In this document: piece after piece, positions 9,579 through 16,201 of the stretch | Layout of the letters: each line of letters begins with the position of its first letter | Numbering within the stretch: position 1 is the first letter of the stretch | The notes under the pieces: model-generated | Database searches by the model: none | What the model was told of the DNA's origin: nothing | What the model saw: only the letters and a program-made list of their open reading frames with translations | From: Streptomyces sp. NRRL WC-3605 | GTDB lineage: Bacteria > Actinomycetota > Actinomycetes > Streptomycetales > Streptomycetaceae | Direction: 5' to 3' | DNA: 64,000 nt | Assembly (NCBI RefSeq): GCF_001509795.1 | Contig: NZ_LLZN01000002.1 | Coordinates: 186,001 to 250,000, forward strand | Program-made: the position numbers and the translations under genes

Positions 9579-10235
9579 TCACCGGACGCGGTAGCCCACT
9601 CCCGTCACCGTCTCCACGATCCCCGGCTCGCCCAGCTTGCGACGCAGGCCCCGGATGGTCACCCGGACGATCGTGGTGAACGGGTCGATGTTCTCGTCCC
9701 AGACCCGTTCCAGCAGCGTTTCCGCCGACACCGGGCCGCCCTGCGCCCGCAGGAGCTCCTCCAGGACCGCGAACTCCTTGCGGGAGAGAGGGACGTGCCG
9801 TCCGTCCCGGTAGGTCTCGCGCAGATGGGGGTCGAGCCGGATGCCGGAGCGTTCCAGGACGGGCGGTGCCGGCGGCCGTACCCTGCGGCCGAGCGCCCGG
9901 ATGCGGGCGACGAGTTCGGCGAAGGCGAACGGCTTCGCCAGGTAGTCGTCCGCGCCGAGGCTGAGCCCGGCCACGCGCTCGGCGACCGTCGTCGACACCG
10001 TAAGCATCAGGATCCGCACGTCGGCGCCGGCCGCGGCCGTGCGCCGGCAGACCTCGTCGCCGTGCAGCTTCGGCAGGTCCCGGTCGAGCAGCATCACGTC
10101 GTACTCGTTGACCGCCAGCCGCTCCAGAGCGGCCTCGCCGTCATGGACGACGTCCACCGCGAAGGTCTCCTGTCTGAGTCCCTCGGCCATCGCGTCCGCG
10201 AGCATCTGCTCGTCCTCCACGACCAGTACCCGCAC
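9579..10235 (-). CDS. OmpR/PhoB-family response regulator (CutR-like), 218 aa
   Basis: DNA-binding partner expected for the adjacent kinase. The receiver domain begins VRVLVVEDEQ, with the acidic pair at residues 8-9, phosphoacceptor Asp51 in MLLDRDLP, Thr in LMLTVS and Lys in YLAKPF. The winged-helix output domain covers roughly 125-218 (LSRKEFAVLEELL...TIVRVTIRGLRRKL). GTG 10235 is preferred: GAGGGA lies nine bases upstream, whereas in-frame GTG 10244 almost touches it. Upstream, two GTGAG words 21 bases apart flank TTAAA at about 10274-10300. These could be a weaker version of the direct repeat in neighbouring promoters and allow autoregulation. Confidence 0.92.
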   Translation of the reverse strand: MRVLVVEDEQMLADAMAEGLRQETFAVDVVHDGEAALERLAVNEYDVMLLDRDLPKLHGDEVCRRTAAAGADVRILMLTVSTTVAERVAGLSLGADDYLAKPFAFAELVARIRALGRRVRPPAPPVLERSGIRLDPHLRETYRDGRHVPLSRKEFAVLEELLRAQGGPVSAETLLERVWDENIDPFTTIVRVTIRGLRRKLGEPGIVETVTGVGYRVR

Positions 10236-10317
10236 CGCGCACACTCCCTCGCCTGTCTGTGTGCACAGTCTGGGTGAGGTGGTGTTAAAGCGGCGTGAGA
10301 CGCCCGTGGACGGTCTT

Positions 10318-11121
10318 TCAGGGCACGGCCGGCCCGGTGATCAGGCTTCCGTTCGCGTCGTGGGGCCAGGCGTTGGCGACGCAGCCGTGAAGGCCCTTGA
10401 TCTGCTGCATCATCGCGGGCGCGGGCCGCCCGGGGCCGGGACAGCCCCGGTGCCCGTACCCGAGCCGGTGACCGACCTCGTGATTGATGATCAAGGCGTG
10501 ATACTCGGCAGGCCGGTTCGGGTAGTACGGGCTGAGCAGCACCCAGCGTCTGAGGTTGACCACCACGTCCGTGCCGACCGCGCAGTTGACCTCGCCTCCG
10601 GTGTCCAGGCCGTACGCGCCGCACAGCCTGTCCGTGGTGTCCGGTGTCGCCAGCCGCACCCGGAAGTCGTAGGGCGGTCCGGCGACCCGTCGGAAGGCGG
10701 CTCCGCCGTGGGTCCAGCCGCGCGGGTCCCCGAGGATGCGGTCGACCTCGGCTGCCACGGACCGGGCGGAGACACCCGTGCCGTCCTCGGCCTCCACCAC
10801 ATAACGCAGGGGCTTGCCGTGCCCGAACGTCCGCGAGCCGGCGGGGGCACGCGTGAAGGTTCCGGCGCCGTGCTGGGTCACGTGCGCGGACTGCGAAGGC
10901 GAGGGACCGGGCCGCGGCGCCGACGAGGCGTCGGCCGGGCGACGGTGGTGACCGGGCGAGGCGTCTGCTCCCTGGACGGCTTCGGCGGCCTCTCCATCGA
11001 CGCCGCCGCGTACCACCACGAACAGCATCGCGAGACACGCCCCGACGATCATGACGCAGGCCCCTATGAGACACGACCGTGGCTTCATCACTCTGTGCTG
11101 CTTGGGGCGACGGTGATTCAT
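10318..11121 (-). CDS. DUF3152 secreted/anchored metzincin-like protein, 267 aa
   Basis: Exported protein with one N-terminal helix (residues about 17-38, CLIGACVMIVGACLAMLFVV), a Ser/Pro/His-rich linker and a conserved DUF3152 domain. Near residues 214-224 it reads HEVGHRLGYGH, which matches the zinc signature HExxHxxGxxH of metzincin-type metallopeptidases; four other cysteines may form disulfides. Activity is inferred from the motif, not known. ATG 11121 is chosen because GGTGGAG lies nine bases upstream; GTG 11130 abuts that site. It is divergent from the MFS gene, with a large inverted repeat between, and sits upstream of the response regulator in the same direction. Confidence 0.85.
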   Translation of the reverse strand: MNHRRPKQHRVMKPRSCLIGACVMIVGACLAMLFVVVRGGVDGEAAEAVQGADASPGHHRRPADASSAPRPGPSPSQSAHVTQHGAGTFTRAPAGSRTFGHGKPLRYVVEAEDGTGVSARSVAAEVDRILGDPRGWTHGGAAFRRVAGPPYDFRVRLATPDTTDRLCGAYGLDTGGEVNCAVGTDVVVNLRRWVLLSPYYPNRPAEYHALIINHEVGHRLGYGHRGCPGPGRPAPAMMQQIKGLHGCVANAWPHDANGSLITGPAVP

Positions 11122-11145
11122 GCGTCTCACTCCACCGGCCGGCGC

Positions 11146-11185
11146 GTGAACCGGAGGTGAGCCTCGGTGCTCACCTCCGGCTCAC
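11146..11185. promoter_or_regulatory. Large inverted repeat made of two GTGARC-N5-GTGAGC direct repeats
   Basis: Arms 11146-11162 and 11169-11185 are complementary over 17 bases with one mismatch, around the six-base centre CTCGGT. Each arm is itself a direct repeat with an 11-base period: GTGAACCGGAGGTGAGC on plus and GTGAGCCGGAGGTGAGC on minus. It lies just upstream of the DUF3152 ribosome site and 90 bases before the MFS start. It could bind two response-regulator dimers or fold as an RNA hairpin in the DUF3152 leader. Confidence 0.55.
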
Positions 11186-11239
11186 GCGGCCGCGGTCATG
11201 CTGACGCCTACTGAGGGCGAACCCACAGGTCGGAGGGGA

Positions 11240-11268
11240 TTGCCCCCTGCCGGGGACCCGCCTAGCCT
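11240..11268 (+). promoter_or_regulatory. Probable promoter of the MFS gene, leaderless
   Basis: TTGCCC at 11240-11245 and TAGCCT at 11263-11268 are separated by 17 bases. The GTG start at 11275 lies six bases after the -10 element and there is no Shine-Dalgarno sequence, so transcription probably begins at the start codon. Confidence 0.5.
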
Positions 11269-11274
11269 GCATTT

Positions 11275-12492
11275 GTGCCGCAAATAAACAAATCACGGTC
11301 GCACAGCGTCGTGCGCCGCCCCCTCAGCCCGCTCAGCCGTCTCCGTGTCGCCGTCACCGTCTTCTTCGCCCTCGACGGCTTCCTCTTCGCCGGCTGGGTG
11401 GTCCGCATCCCCGCCATCAAGCAGCAGACCGGCGCCTCCGCCAGCGCGCTCGGCCTGGCGCTCCTCGGCGTCTCCGCCGGGGCCGTGGTCACCATGGTGT
11501 TCACCGGGCGCCTGTGCCGCCGCTACGGCAGCCACCAGGTCACCGTCGTCTGCGCGGTATTGCTCAGCCTCAGCGTCGCCCTGCCCCCCCTGACCCATTC
11601 GGCACTCGCCCTCGGCGTCGTGCTCCTGCTGTTCGGCGCCGCGTACGGCGGCATCAACGTGGCCTTCAACAGCGCCGCCGTCGACCTGGTGACCGCACTG
11701 CGCCGGCCCGTCATGCCCAGTTTCCACGCGGCCTTCAGCCTCGGCGGCATGGCCGGCGCCCTGCTCGGCGGGCTGGTCGCCGGGGCCCTTTCCCCCACGC
11801 GGCACCTTGCGGGCCTCACCGTCGTCGGGCTGCTGGTCACCGCCGTGGCGGGCCGGACCCTGCTGCGGCACGACCCGCCGGCCGGCGCGGCACCGGACCG
11901 GCCGAGCGCCACGCCCGGCCGCCGGGACCCCCGCACCCGCCGGCTGGTGATCGTCTTCGGCCTGATCGCCGGCTGCACGGCCTACGGCGAGGGAGCCATG
12001 GCCGACTGGGGCGCGCTGCACCTGGAGGAGGACCTGGGGGCCACGCCCGGGATCGCCGCGCTCGGCTACTCCTGTTTCGCGCTGTCCATGACGGTCGGCC
12101 GGCTCACCGGCACGACCCTGCTCGAACGACTCGGCCACGGCCGGACCGTCGTCGCGGGCGGCGCGACCGCGGCGGCCGGGATGCTCCTCGGCTCCCTCGC
12201 CCCGTCCCTGTGGGCGGCCCTCCTGGGCTTCGCGGTCACCGGGCTCGGACTGGCCAACCTCTTCCCGGTCGCCGTCGAACGCGCCGGCACGGTCGCGGGG
12301 CCTGGTGGCGTGGCCCTGGCCTCCACGTTCGGCTACAGCGGCATGCTCCTGGGGCCCCCGGCCATCGGCTTCATGGCGGACTGGCTCTCCCTGCCCGTGG
12401 CCCTCACCAGCGTCGCCCTGCTGGCGGCGGTCGCCACGCTCATCGGGGCCGGGACGCGGCGCGCGGTACCGGAGCGGCCGGGCGCGGCGTGA
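11275..12492 (+). CDS. MFS transporter (YbjJ/fucose-permease-like), 405 aa
   Basis: Twelve-helix major facilitator. The first helix is VAVTVFFALDGFLFAGWVVR. The loop between helices 2 and 3 carries the MFS signature as GRLCRRYG, and the two halves are joined by a charged linker (about residues 200-225, PDRPSATPGRRDPRTRR). The pattern with AAYGGINVAFNSAAVDL and FHAAFSLGGMAGALLGG resembles the YbjJ-type group; substrates are unknown. The GTG start has no ribosome site and follows a promoter-like sequence closely, suggesting a leaderless message. It is divergent from DUF3152 and followed by a tandem repeat. Confidence 0.85.
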   Translation: MPQINKSRSHSVVRRPLSPLSRLRVAVTVFFALDGFLFAGWVVRIPAIKQQTGASASALGLALLGVSAGAVVTMVFTGRLCRRYGSHQVTVVCAVLLSLSVALPPLTHSALALGVVLLLFGAAYGGINVAFNSAAVDLVTALRRPVMPSFHAAFSLGGMAGALLGGLVAGALSPTRHLAGLTVVGLLVTAVAGRTLLRHDPPAGAAPDRPSATPGRRDPRTRRLVIVFGLIAGCTAYGEGAMADWGALHLEEDLGATPGIAALGYSCFALSMTVGRLTGTTLLERLGHGRTVVAGGATAAAGMLLGSLAPSLWAALLGFAVTGLGLANLFPVAVERAGTVAGPGGVALASTFGYSGMLLGPPAIGFMADWLSLPVALTSVALLAAVATLIGAGTRRAVPERPGAA

Positions 12493-12497
12493 GCCCT

Positions 12498-12558
12498 GAG
12501 CCGTGAGAGTCGAGCCGTGAGAGTCGAGCCGTGAGAGTCGAGCCGTGAGCCGTGAGCC
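12498..12558 (+). repeat. Tandem repeat, three 14-mers plus 7-mers (GAGCCGT family)
   Basis: GAGCCGTGAGAGTC occurs three times without error at 12498-12511, 12512-12525 and 12526-12539, followed by about 2.7 copies of its first half GAGCCGT up to 12558. It fills the gap between the MFS stop and the DUF6332 gene. It looks like slippage-prone intergenic repeat; no function is evident. Confidence 0.85.
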
Positions 12559-12603
12559 GATGGTCCGCTTGTTCCGGGCCGCCTCCGGTGTGAGGCTCAC
12601 GCC

Positions 12604-12888
12604 ATGAGCGACCACGGGGGACGGCGCGGGCAGGCCGAGCGGGACGCGATCACCGTCGAGATCGGCTACGCGCTGTGCAGCGCTGCGTTCGCGGCGGCCG
12701 CCGTGTGCGGTGCCGTCGTCGGACCGGTGCTCGTCTTCGACGTGCCGGCCGGTGTGCGCCGCGCCGTCCTGGCCGTGGGCGCCACCGTCGCCGCGGTGCT
12801 GTTCGCCGTCCGGGTCGTGAGCGTGCTGGCGCGGTTCCGGCGCGGCGCTCAGCCCAGCCAGCCCGGCCGCACCAGGCCGGACTCGTAG
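12604..12888 (+). CDS. DUF6332 small membrane protein, 94 aa
   Basis: Small two-helix membrane protein. It opens with a charged segment ending QAERDAITVEIGYAL, the conserved start of the Streptomyces DUF6332 family. Helices lie at about residues 23-43 and 53-77 (AVLAVGATVAAVLFAVRVVSVL), with a basic C-terminal tail. Function is unknown. The start ATG 12604 is preceded by GAGG about ten bases away. Its last 40 bases overlap the 3' end of the convergent NarL-type regulator gene. Confidence 0.8.
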   Translation: MSDHGGRRGQAERDAITVEIGYALCSAAFAAAAVCGAVVGPVLVFDVPAGVRRAVLAVGATVAAVLFAVRVVSVLARFRRGAQPSQPGRTRPDS

Positions 12889-13514
12889 GCCAGCACCACC
12901 AGTTGGGCCCGGTCGCGGGCTCCCAGCTTCACCATCGTGCGGCTGACGTGGGTCTTCGCGGTGAGCGGGCTGACCACCAGGCGGCGGGCGATCTCCTCGT
13001 TGGACAGGCCGATGCCGACCAGCGCCATCACCTCGCGTTCCCGTTCGGTCAGCCGGGCCAGGGCGTCGGCGGCCGCGGGCTCCTTGGAGCGGGCCGCGAA
13101 CTCGGCGATCAGCCGCCGGGTCACGCCCGGCGACAGCAGCGCGTCCCCGTCGACCACCGCCCGGACCGCGCGCAGGAGTTCGTCCGGCTCGGTGTCCTTC
13201 ACAAGGAACCCCGAGGCGCCCGAGCGGATCGCCTCGAAGACGTACTCGTCCAGCTCGAAGGTGGTGAGCATGACCACCTTCACGTCCTCCAGCGCGCTGT
13301 CCCCGGTGATCCGGCGGGTCGCGGCGAGCCCGTCGAGCACGGGCATCCGGATGTCCATGAGGACCACGTCCGGGCGCAGTTCACGCACCGCGCGCACCGC
13401 CTCCTCGCCCTCGGCGGCCTCCCCGGCCACCTCGATGTCGGGCTGCGCGTCGAGCAGGGCCCGGAAACCGGCCCGCACGAGCGACTGGTCGTCGGCGAGC
13501 AGTACGCGGATCAC
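12849..13514 (-). CDS. NarL/LuxR-family response regulator, 221 aa
   Basis: Receiver domain VIRVLLADDQ with phosphoacceptor Asp54 (VVLMDIRMP), Thr in VMLTTFE and Lys in FLVKD. It is followed by a LuxR-type helix-turn-helix at about 155-218 (LTEREREVMALVGIGLSNEEIARRL...KTHVSRTMVKLG). The GTG at 13514 overlaps the kinase stop as GTGA, so the two are translationally coupled and form a kinase-regulator operon. The overlap and the VIRVL start, typical of the family, decide the start codon. Targets are unknown. Confidence 0.93.
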   Translation of the reverse strand: MIRVLLADDQSLVRAGFRALLDAQPDIEVAGEAAEGEEAVRAVRELRPDVVLMDIRMPVLDGLAATRRITGDSALEDVKVVMLTTFELDEYVFEAIRSGASGFLVKDTEPDELLRAVRAVVDGDALLSPGVTRRLIAEFAARSKEPAAADALARLTEREREVMALVGIGLSNEEIARRLVVSPLTAKTHVSRTMVKLGARDRAQLVVLAYESGLVRPGWLG

Positions 13515-14776
13515 CGGTCCTCCTCCTGAGGGGTCGTGTTCTTCGCGCGTTTCGACGCCGTGAGCGGCAGGACGGCCAGCACCCGGAAACCGCCGTCGCC
13601 GCGCGGGCCCGCCTCGATCGTGCCACCGAGCGCGGCGGCACGCTCCCGCATTCCGGCCAGCCCGTTGCCGCTGCCGCCCGCGTCGGTTCCGGTCGCCGGC
13701 CCGTCGTCGTCGACGCACAGCCTGAGCGTCGGCCCGTCCATCTGCTCGAACCGCACGCGCGCGTGCCGCGATCCCGAGTGGCGTACGACGTTGGTGAGGG
13801 CCTCCTGGACGATACGGAAGGCCGCGAGGTCCGTGGCCGGCGGAAGGTGGGGCGGCTCGCCCCTGACCTCGACGGTGAGGCCGGCGCCGGCCGCCTGAGC
13901 CACCAGTTCGGGCAGCCGGGCGAGGCCGGGGGCGGGGGCGCGCGGGGCGGCGCCGGGCGCCCGCAGGGTGTCGAGGACCTGGCGGACCTCGCCGAGCGCC
14001 TCCTTGCTCTGGGCCTTGATGGTGGTGAGCGCGGTGCGCGCCTGCTCGGGGTCGGTGTCGAGGAGGGCGAGGCCGACCCCCGCCTGGACGTTGATCACCG
14101 AGATGCTGTGGGCGAGGACGTCGTGCAGTTCGCGGGCGATCCGCAGCCGCTCCTCGTCGGCACGCCGCCGCGCCGCCTGGGCCCGTTCGGCCCGCTCCCT
14201 CGCCCACTGTTCGCGGCGGACCCGCGCCAGTTCGGACACGGCCACGACGGCGGCGACCCAGGCGGCGACGACCGCCTCCTGCCCCCAGGGCGCGGGCCCG
14301 TCCCCGGCGGGGGGCAGCCAGCGGTACAGCCAGTGGCCGACGAGGACGTGCCCCGCCCACAGCGCCCCGGCGGCCGTCCAGGCGGCCCATCGGTGCCCGG
14401 TGACGACGGCGCTGAAGCAGGCCACGGCGACGGGCAGGAAGACCGGCCCGTAGGGGTAGCCGGCGGCCAGATAGAGCAGGGCGGCCGCCGCGGTGCCGAA
14501 GGCGACCGGTACCGGGTACCGCCTGCGCCACAGCAGCAGGCCCGACGCCACGAACAGCAGGACCCGTGCGAACGGGTCGAGGTCCTGACGCCCGTCGTGC
14601 TGTCCGCGGGCCGCGAACGAGGACCCGACGAGCACGACGACGGTGACCAGCACGGTGGAACGCCAGGGCCACCGGGGAGCGCGCTCCCCGCCTTCGTCCC
14701 AGCGGTTCCACCACGGCGGCCCGTGCCGCCACCACGCCGGTGGACCGCCGGGCCGGTGCGCCTGCTGCTCGTCCAT
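13511..14776 (-). CDS. NarL-type (HisKA_3) sensor histidine kinase, 421 aa
   Basis: Cytoplasmic membrane sensor with about five helices in the first 170 residues and almost no extracytoplasmic loop. A HisKA_3 dimerisation domain with LRIARELHDVLAHS follows (phosphorylated His near 218), then an ATPase domain with EALTNVVRHSG and DDGPATGTDAGGSGNGLAGM. Such kinases often sense membrane or envelope conditions. ATG 14776 is chosen; GTG 14785 is also in frame. TAGCGT seven bases before the ATG could be a -10 box of a leaderless transcript. First gene of the pair with the overlapping regulator. Confidence 0.92.
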   Translation of the reverse strand: MDEQQAHRPGGPPAWWRHGPPWWNRWDEGGERAPRWPWRSTVLVTVVVLVGSSFAARGQHDGRQDLDPFARVLLFVASGLLLWRRRYPVPVAFGTAAAALLYLAAGYPYGPVFLPVAVACFSAVVTGHRWAAWTAAGALWAGHVLVGHWLYRWLPPAGDGPAPWGQEAVVAAWVAAVVAVSELARVRREQWARERAERAQAARRRADEERLRIARELHDVLAHSISVINVQAGVGLALLDTDPEQARTALTTIKAQSKEALGEVRQVLDTLRAPGAAPRAPAPGLARLPELVAQAAGAGLTVEVRGEPPHLPPATDLAAFRIVQEALTNVVRHSGSRHARVRFEQMDGPTLRLCVDDDGPATGTDAGGSGNGLAGMRERAAALGGTIEAGPRGDGGFRVLAVLPLTASKRAKNTTPQEEDR

Positions 14777-14868
14777 GGTGGCCACGCTAGACGCGTGGGC
14801 CGCGGGGCGGCGTCACCCCCGTGTGGTGATCACGCGTACTCCCCGCGAAGTACGCCCCGGAGGGCCGC

Positions 14869-15561
14869 TCAGCGCAGGCCGACCCCGTGGGCGATCCGGA
14901 TCGCCGCGTGCCGGAAGAACGGCGGCCGGTCCTCCACGACCCGGTTGAACTGGCCGAAGAGCTCGAAGCCGACCAGCCCGAACAGCTCCGCCCAGGCGGC
15001 GATGAGGGCGACGACCGTCGCCGGGGGCAGGTCGGGGGCGAGGTCGGCGGCCATGCGCCCGGCCTCGGCGACCAGGTCGTCCGGCAGCTCCGGCGCGTCG
15101 GCGAGGACGCCCTCGTGGTGGGCGTCGCGAACGATGGCGATGAACAGCAGCCCCACGCGTGAGGCGGCCGGGACCGTGGTCATCGGAGCGGTGTAGCCGG
15201 GCACCGGCGACCCGTAGATCAGCGCGTACTCGTGCGGGTGCTCCAGCGCCCAGACGTGGACGGCCTCCGCGACCGCCGTCCAGCGTTCCAGCGGTGCGGC
15301 GTCCCCGACCTGTTCGTTCGCCGCCTCGGCGGACGCGCCGAGGGAGTCGTAGGCGTCGATGATGAGAGCGGTCAGCAGGTCGTCGCGGCTCGGGAAGTAG
15401 CGGTAGAGCGCGGAGGAGACCATGCCGAGGGTACGGGCGACAGCGCGCAGCGAGAGCCGGGCCGCGCCCTCCTGCGCGAGCTGTCTGCGCGCCTCGTCCT
15501 TGATGGCGGCGGTGACTTCCATCCTGGCGCGGGCCCGTGCGCCCTGTGCGGTGCTGCTCAT
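14869..15561 (-). CDS. TetR-family repressor (WHG-type C-terminus), 230 aa
   Basis: N-terminal helix-turn-helix at about residues 20-65 (AAIKDEARRQLAQEGAARLS, then RAVARTLGMVSSALYRYFPSRDDLL), followed by a helical ligand-binding domain of the type seen in WHG/TetR_C_13 proteins (VWALEHPHEYALIYGSPVPGY). ATG 15561 gives the normal family length. It is divergent from a deazaflavin-dependent reductase gene, and two palindromes lie in the shared promoter region. The simplest reading is repression of that gene and itself until a small hydrophobic ligand binds. Confidence 0.92.
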   Translation of the reverse strand: MSSTAQGARARARMEVTAAIKDEARRQLAQEGAARLSLRAVARTLGMVSSALYRYFPSRDDLLTALIIDAYDSLGASAEAANEQVGDAAPLERWTAVAEAVHVWALEHPHEYALIYGSPVPGYTAPMTTVPAASRVGLLFIAIVRDAHHEGVLADAPELPDDLVAEAGRMAADLAPDLPPATVVALIAAWAELFGLVGFELFGQFNRVVEDRPPFFRHAAIRIAHGVGLR

Positions 15562-15602
15562 GACGCGCAGTCTCGCACGAATTCCAGAGCGGTGCACACA
15601 TT

Positions 15603-15619
15603 CGAGAGCACTGCTCTTG
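15603..15619. promoter_or_regulatory. TetR operator candidate 1
   Basis: CGAGAGCACTGCTCTTG: arms of eight bases around one central base, with one mismatch. It is 53 bases centre to centre from a perfect copy at 15656-15672, and lies near the TetR start. Confidence 0.6.
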
Positions 15620-15655
15620 CTCTGGATCGGTGTTCTCGTGCAGACTGCTCTCAAG

Positions 15656-15672
15656 CGAGAGCAGTGCTCTCG
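15656..15672. promoter_or_regulatory. TetR operator candidate 2 (perfect palindrome)
   Basis: CGAGAGCAGTGCTCTCG is a perfect palindrome with eight-base arms and a single central base. With the near-copy at 15603-15619 it brackets the divergent promoter region of the TetR and reductase genes. Confidence 0.65.
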
Positions 15673-15675
15673 AAA

Positions 15676-15729
15676 CCGGTCTCCCGGCCATCCGAAGGGG
15701 TGCCGGTCTTCCGGCCATCCGAAGGGGTC
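15676..15729 (+). repeat. 27-bp tandem duplication carrying the ribosome site
   Basis: Two copies, 15676-15702 and 15703-15729, differ at two positions. Each contains CCGGCCATCCGAAGGGG, and the second GAAGGGG is the ribosome site used by the ATG at 15733. The duplication therefore doubles the leader and its Shine-Dalgarno sequence. Confidence 0.8.
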
Positions 15730-15732
15730 ACC

Positions 15733-16182
15733 ATGTCGTCGCCGTACTACCTCAAGGGCAGCCCGCTCAACGTCCGCTTCAACAACGTCGTCGGCTGGCT
15801 CGCCCGGCACGGCCTGAGCATCGCCGGCACGGCGGAGTTGTCCGTGCGCGGCCGCAAGAGCGGAAAGATGCAGCGCGTCCCGGTCAACCCGCACGTCCTG
15901 GACGGTGTGCGGTACCTCGTCTCGGCCCGCGGGCACTCCCAGTGGGTGCGCAACATGCGCGCCGCCGGCGGCGGTGAGCTGCGGGTCGGGCGCAAGGTGC
16001 GCCCGTTCACCGCGGTGGAGATCCCCGACGAGGAGAAGCTCCCGATCCTGCGCACCTACCTGGAGAAGTGGGGCTGGGAGGTCAACCAGTACTTCCAGGG
16101 CGTGACCGCGAAGTCCACCGACGAGGAGATCGTCGCGTGCGCCCCGGACCACCCCGTCTTCCGGATCACGGTCGACGGGTGA
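15733..16182 (+). CDS. Deazaflavin (F420)-dependent nitroreductase-family protein, 149 aa
   Basis: Small split-barrel protein of the Ddn/DUF385 group, which bind coenzyme F420 in actinomycetes. Typical pieces are LSVRGRKSGKMQRVPV (barrel start and cofactor-phosphate region), YLVSARGHSQWVRNMRAAGGGELRVGR, and the C-terminal FRI strand. Substrate unknown; relatives reduce nitroaromatics, quinones or other xenobiotics. The ATG at 15733 is preceded by GAAGGGG in a duplicated leader. It is divergent from the TetR gene and is its likely target. Confidence 0.88.
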   Translation: MSSPYYLKGSPLNVRFNNVVGWLARHGLSIAGTAELSVRGRKSGKMQRVPVNPHVLDGVRYLVSARGHSQWVRNMRAAGGGELRVGRKVRPFTAVEIPDEEKLPILRTYLEKWGWEVNQYFQGVTAKSTDEEIVACAPDHPVFRITVDG

Positions 16183-16201
16183 GGTCCCCGGGCGACCGGC
16201 G

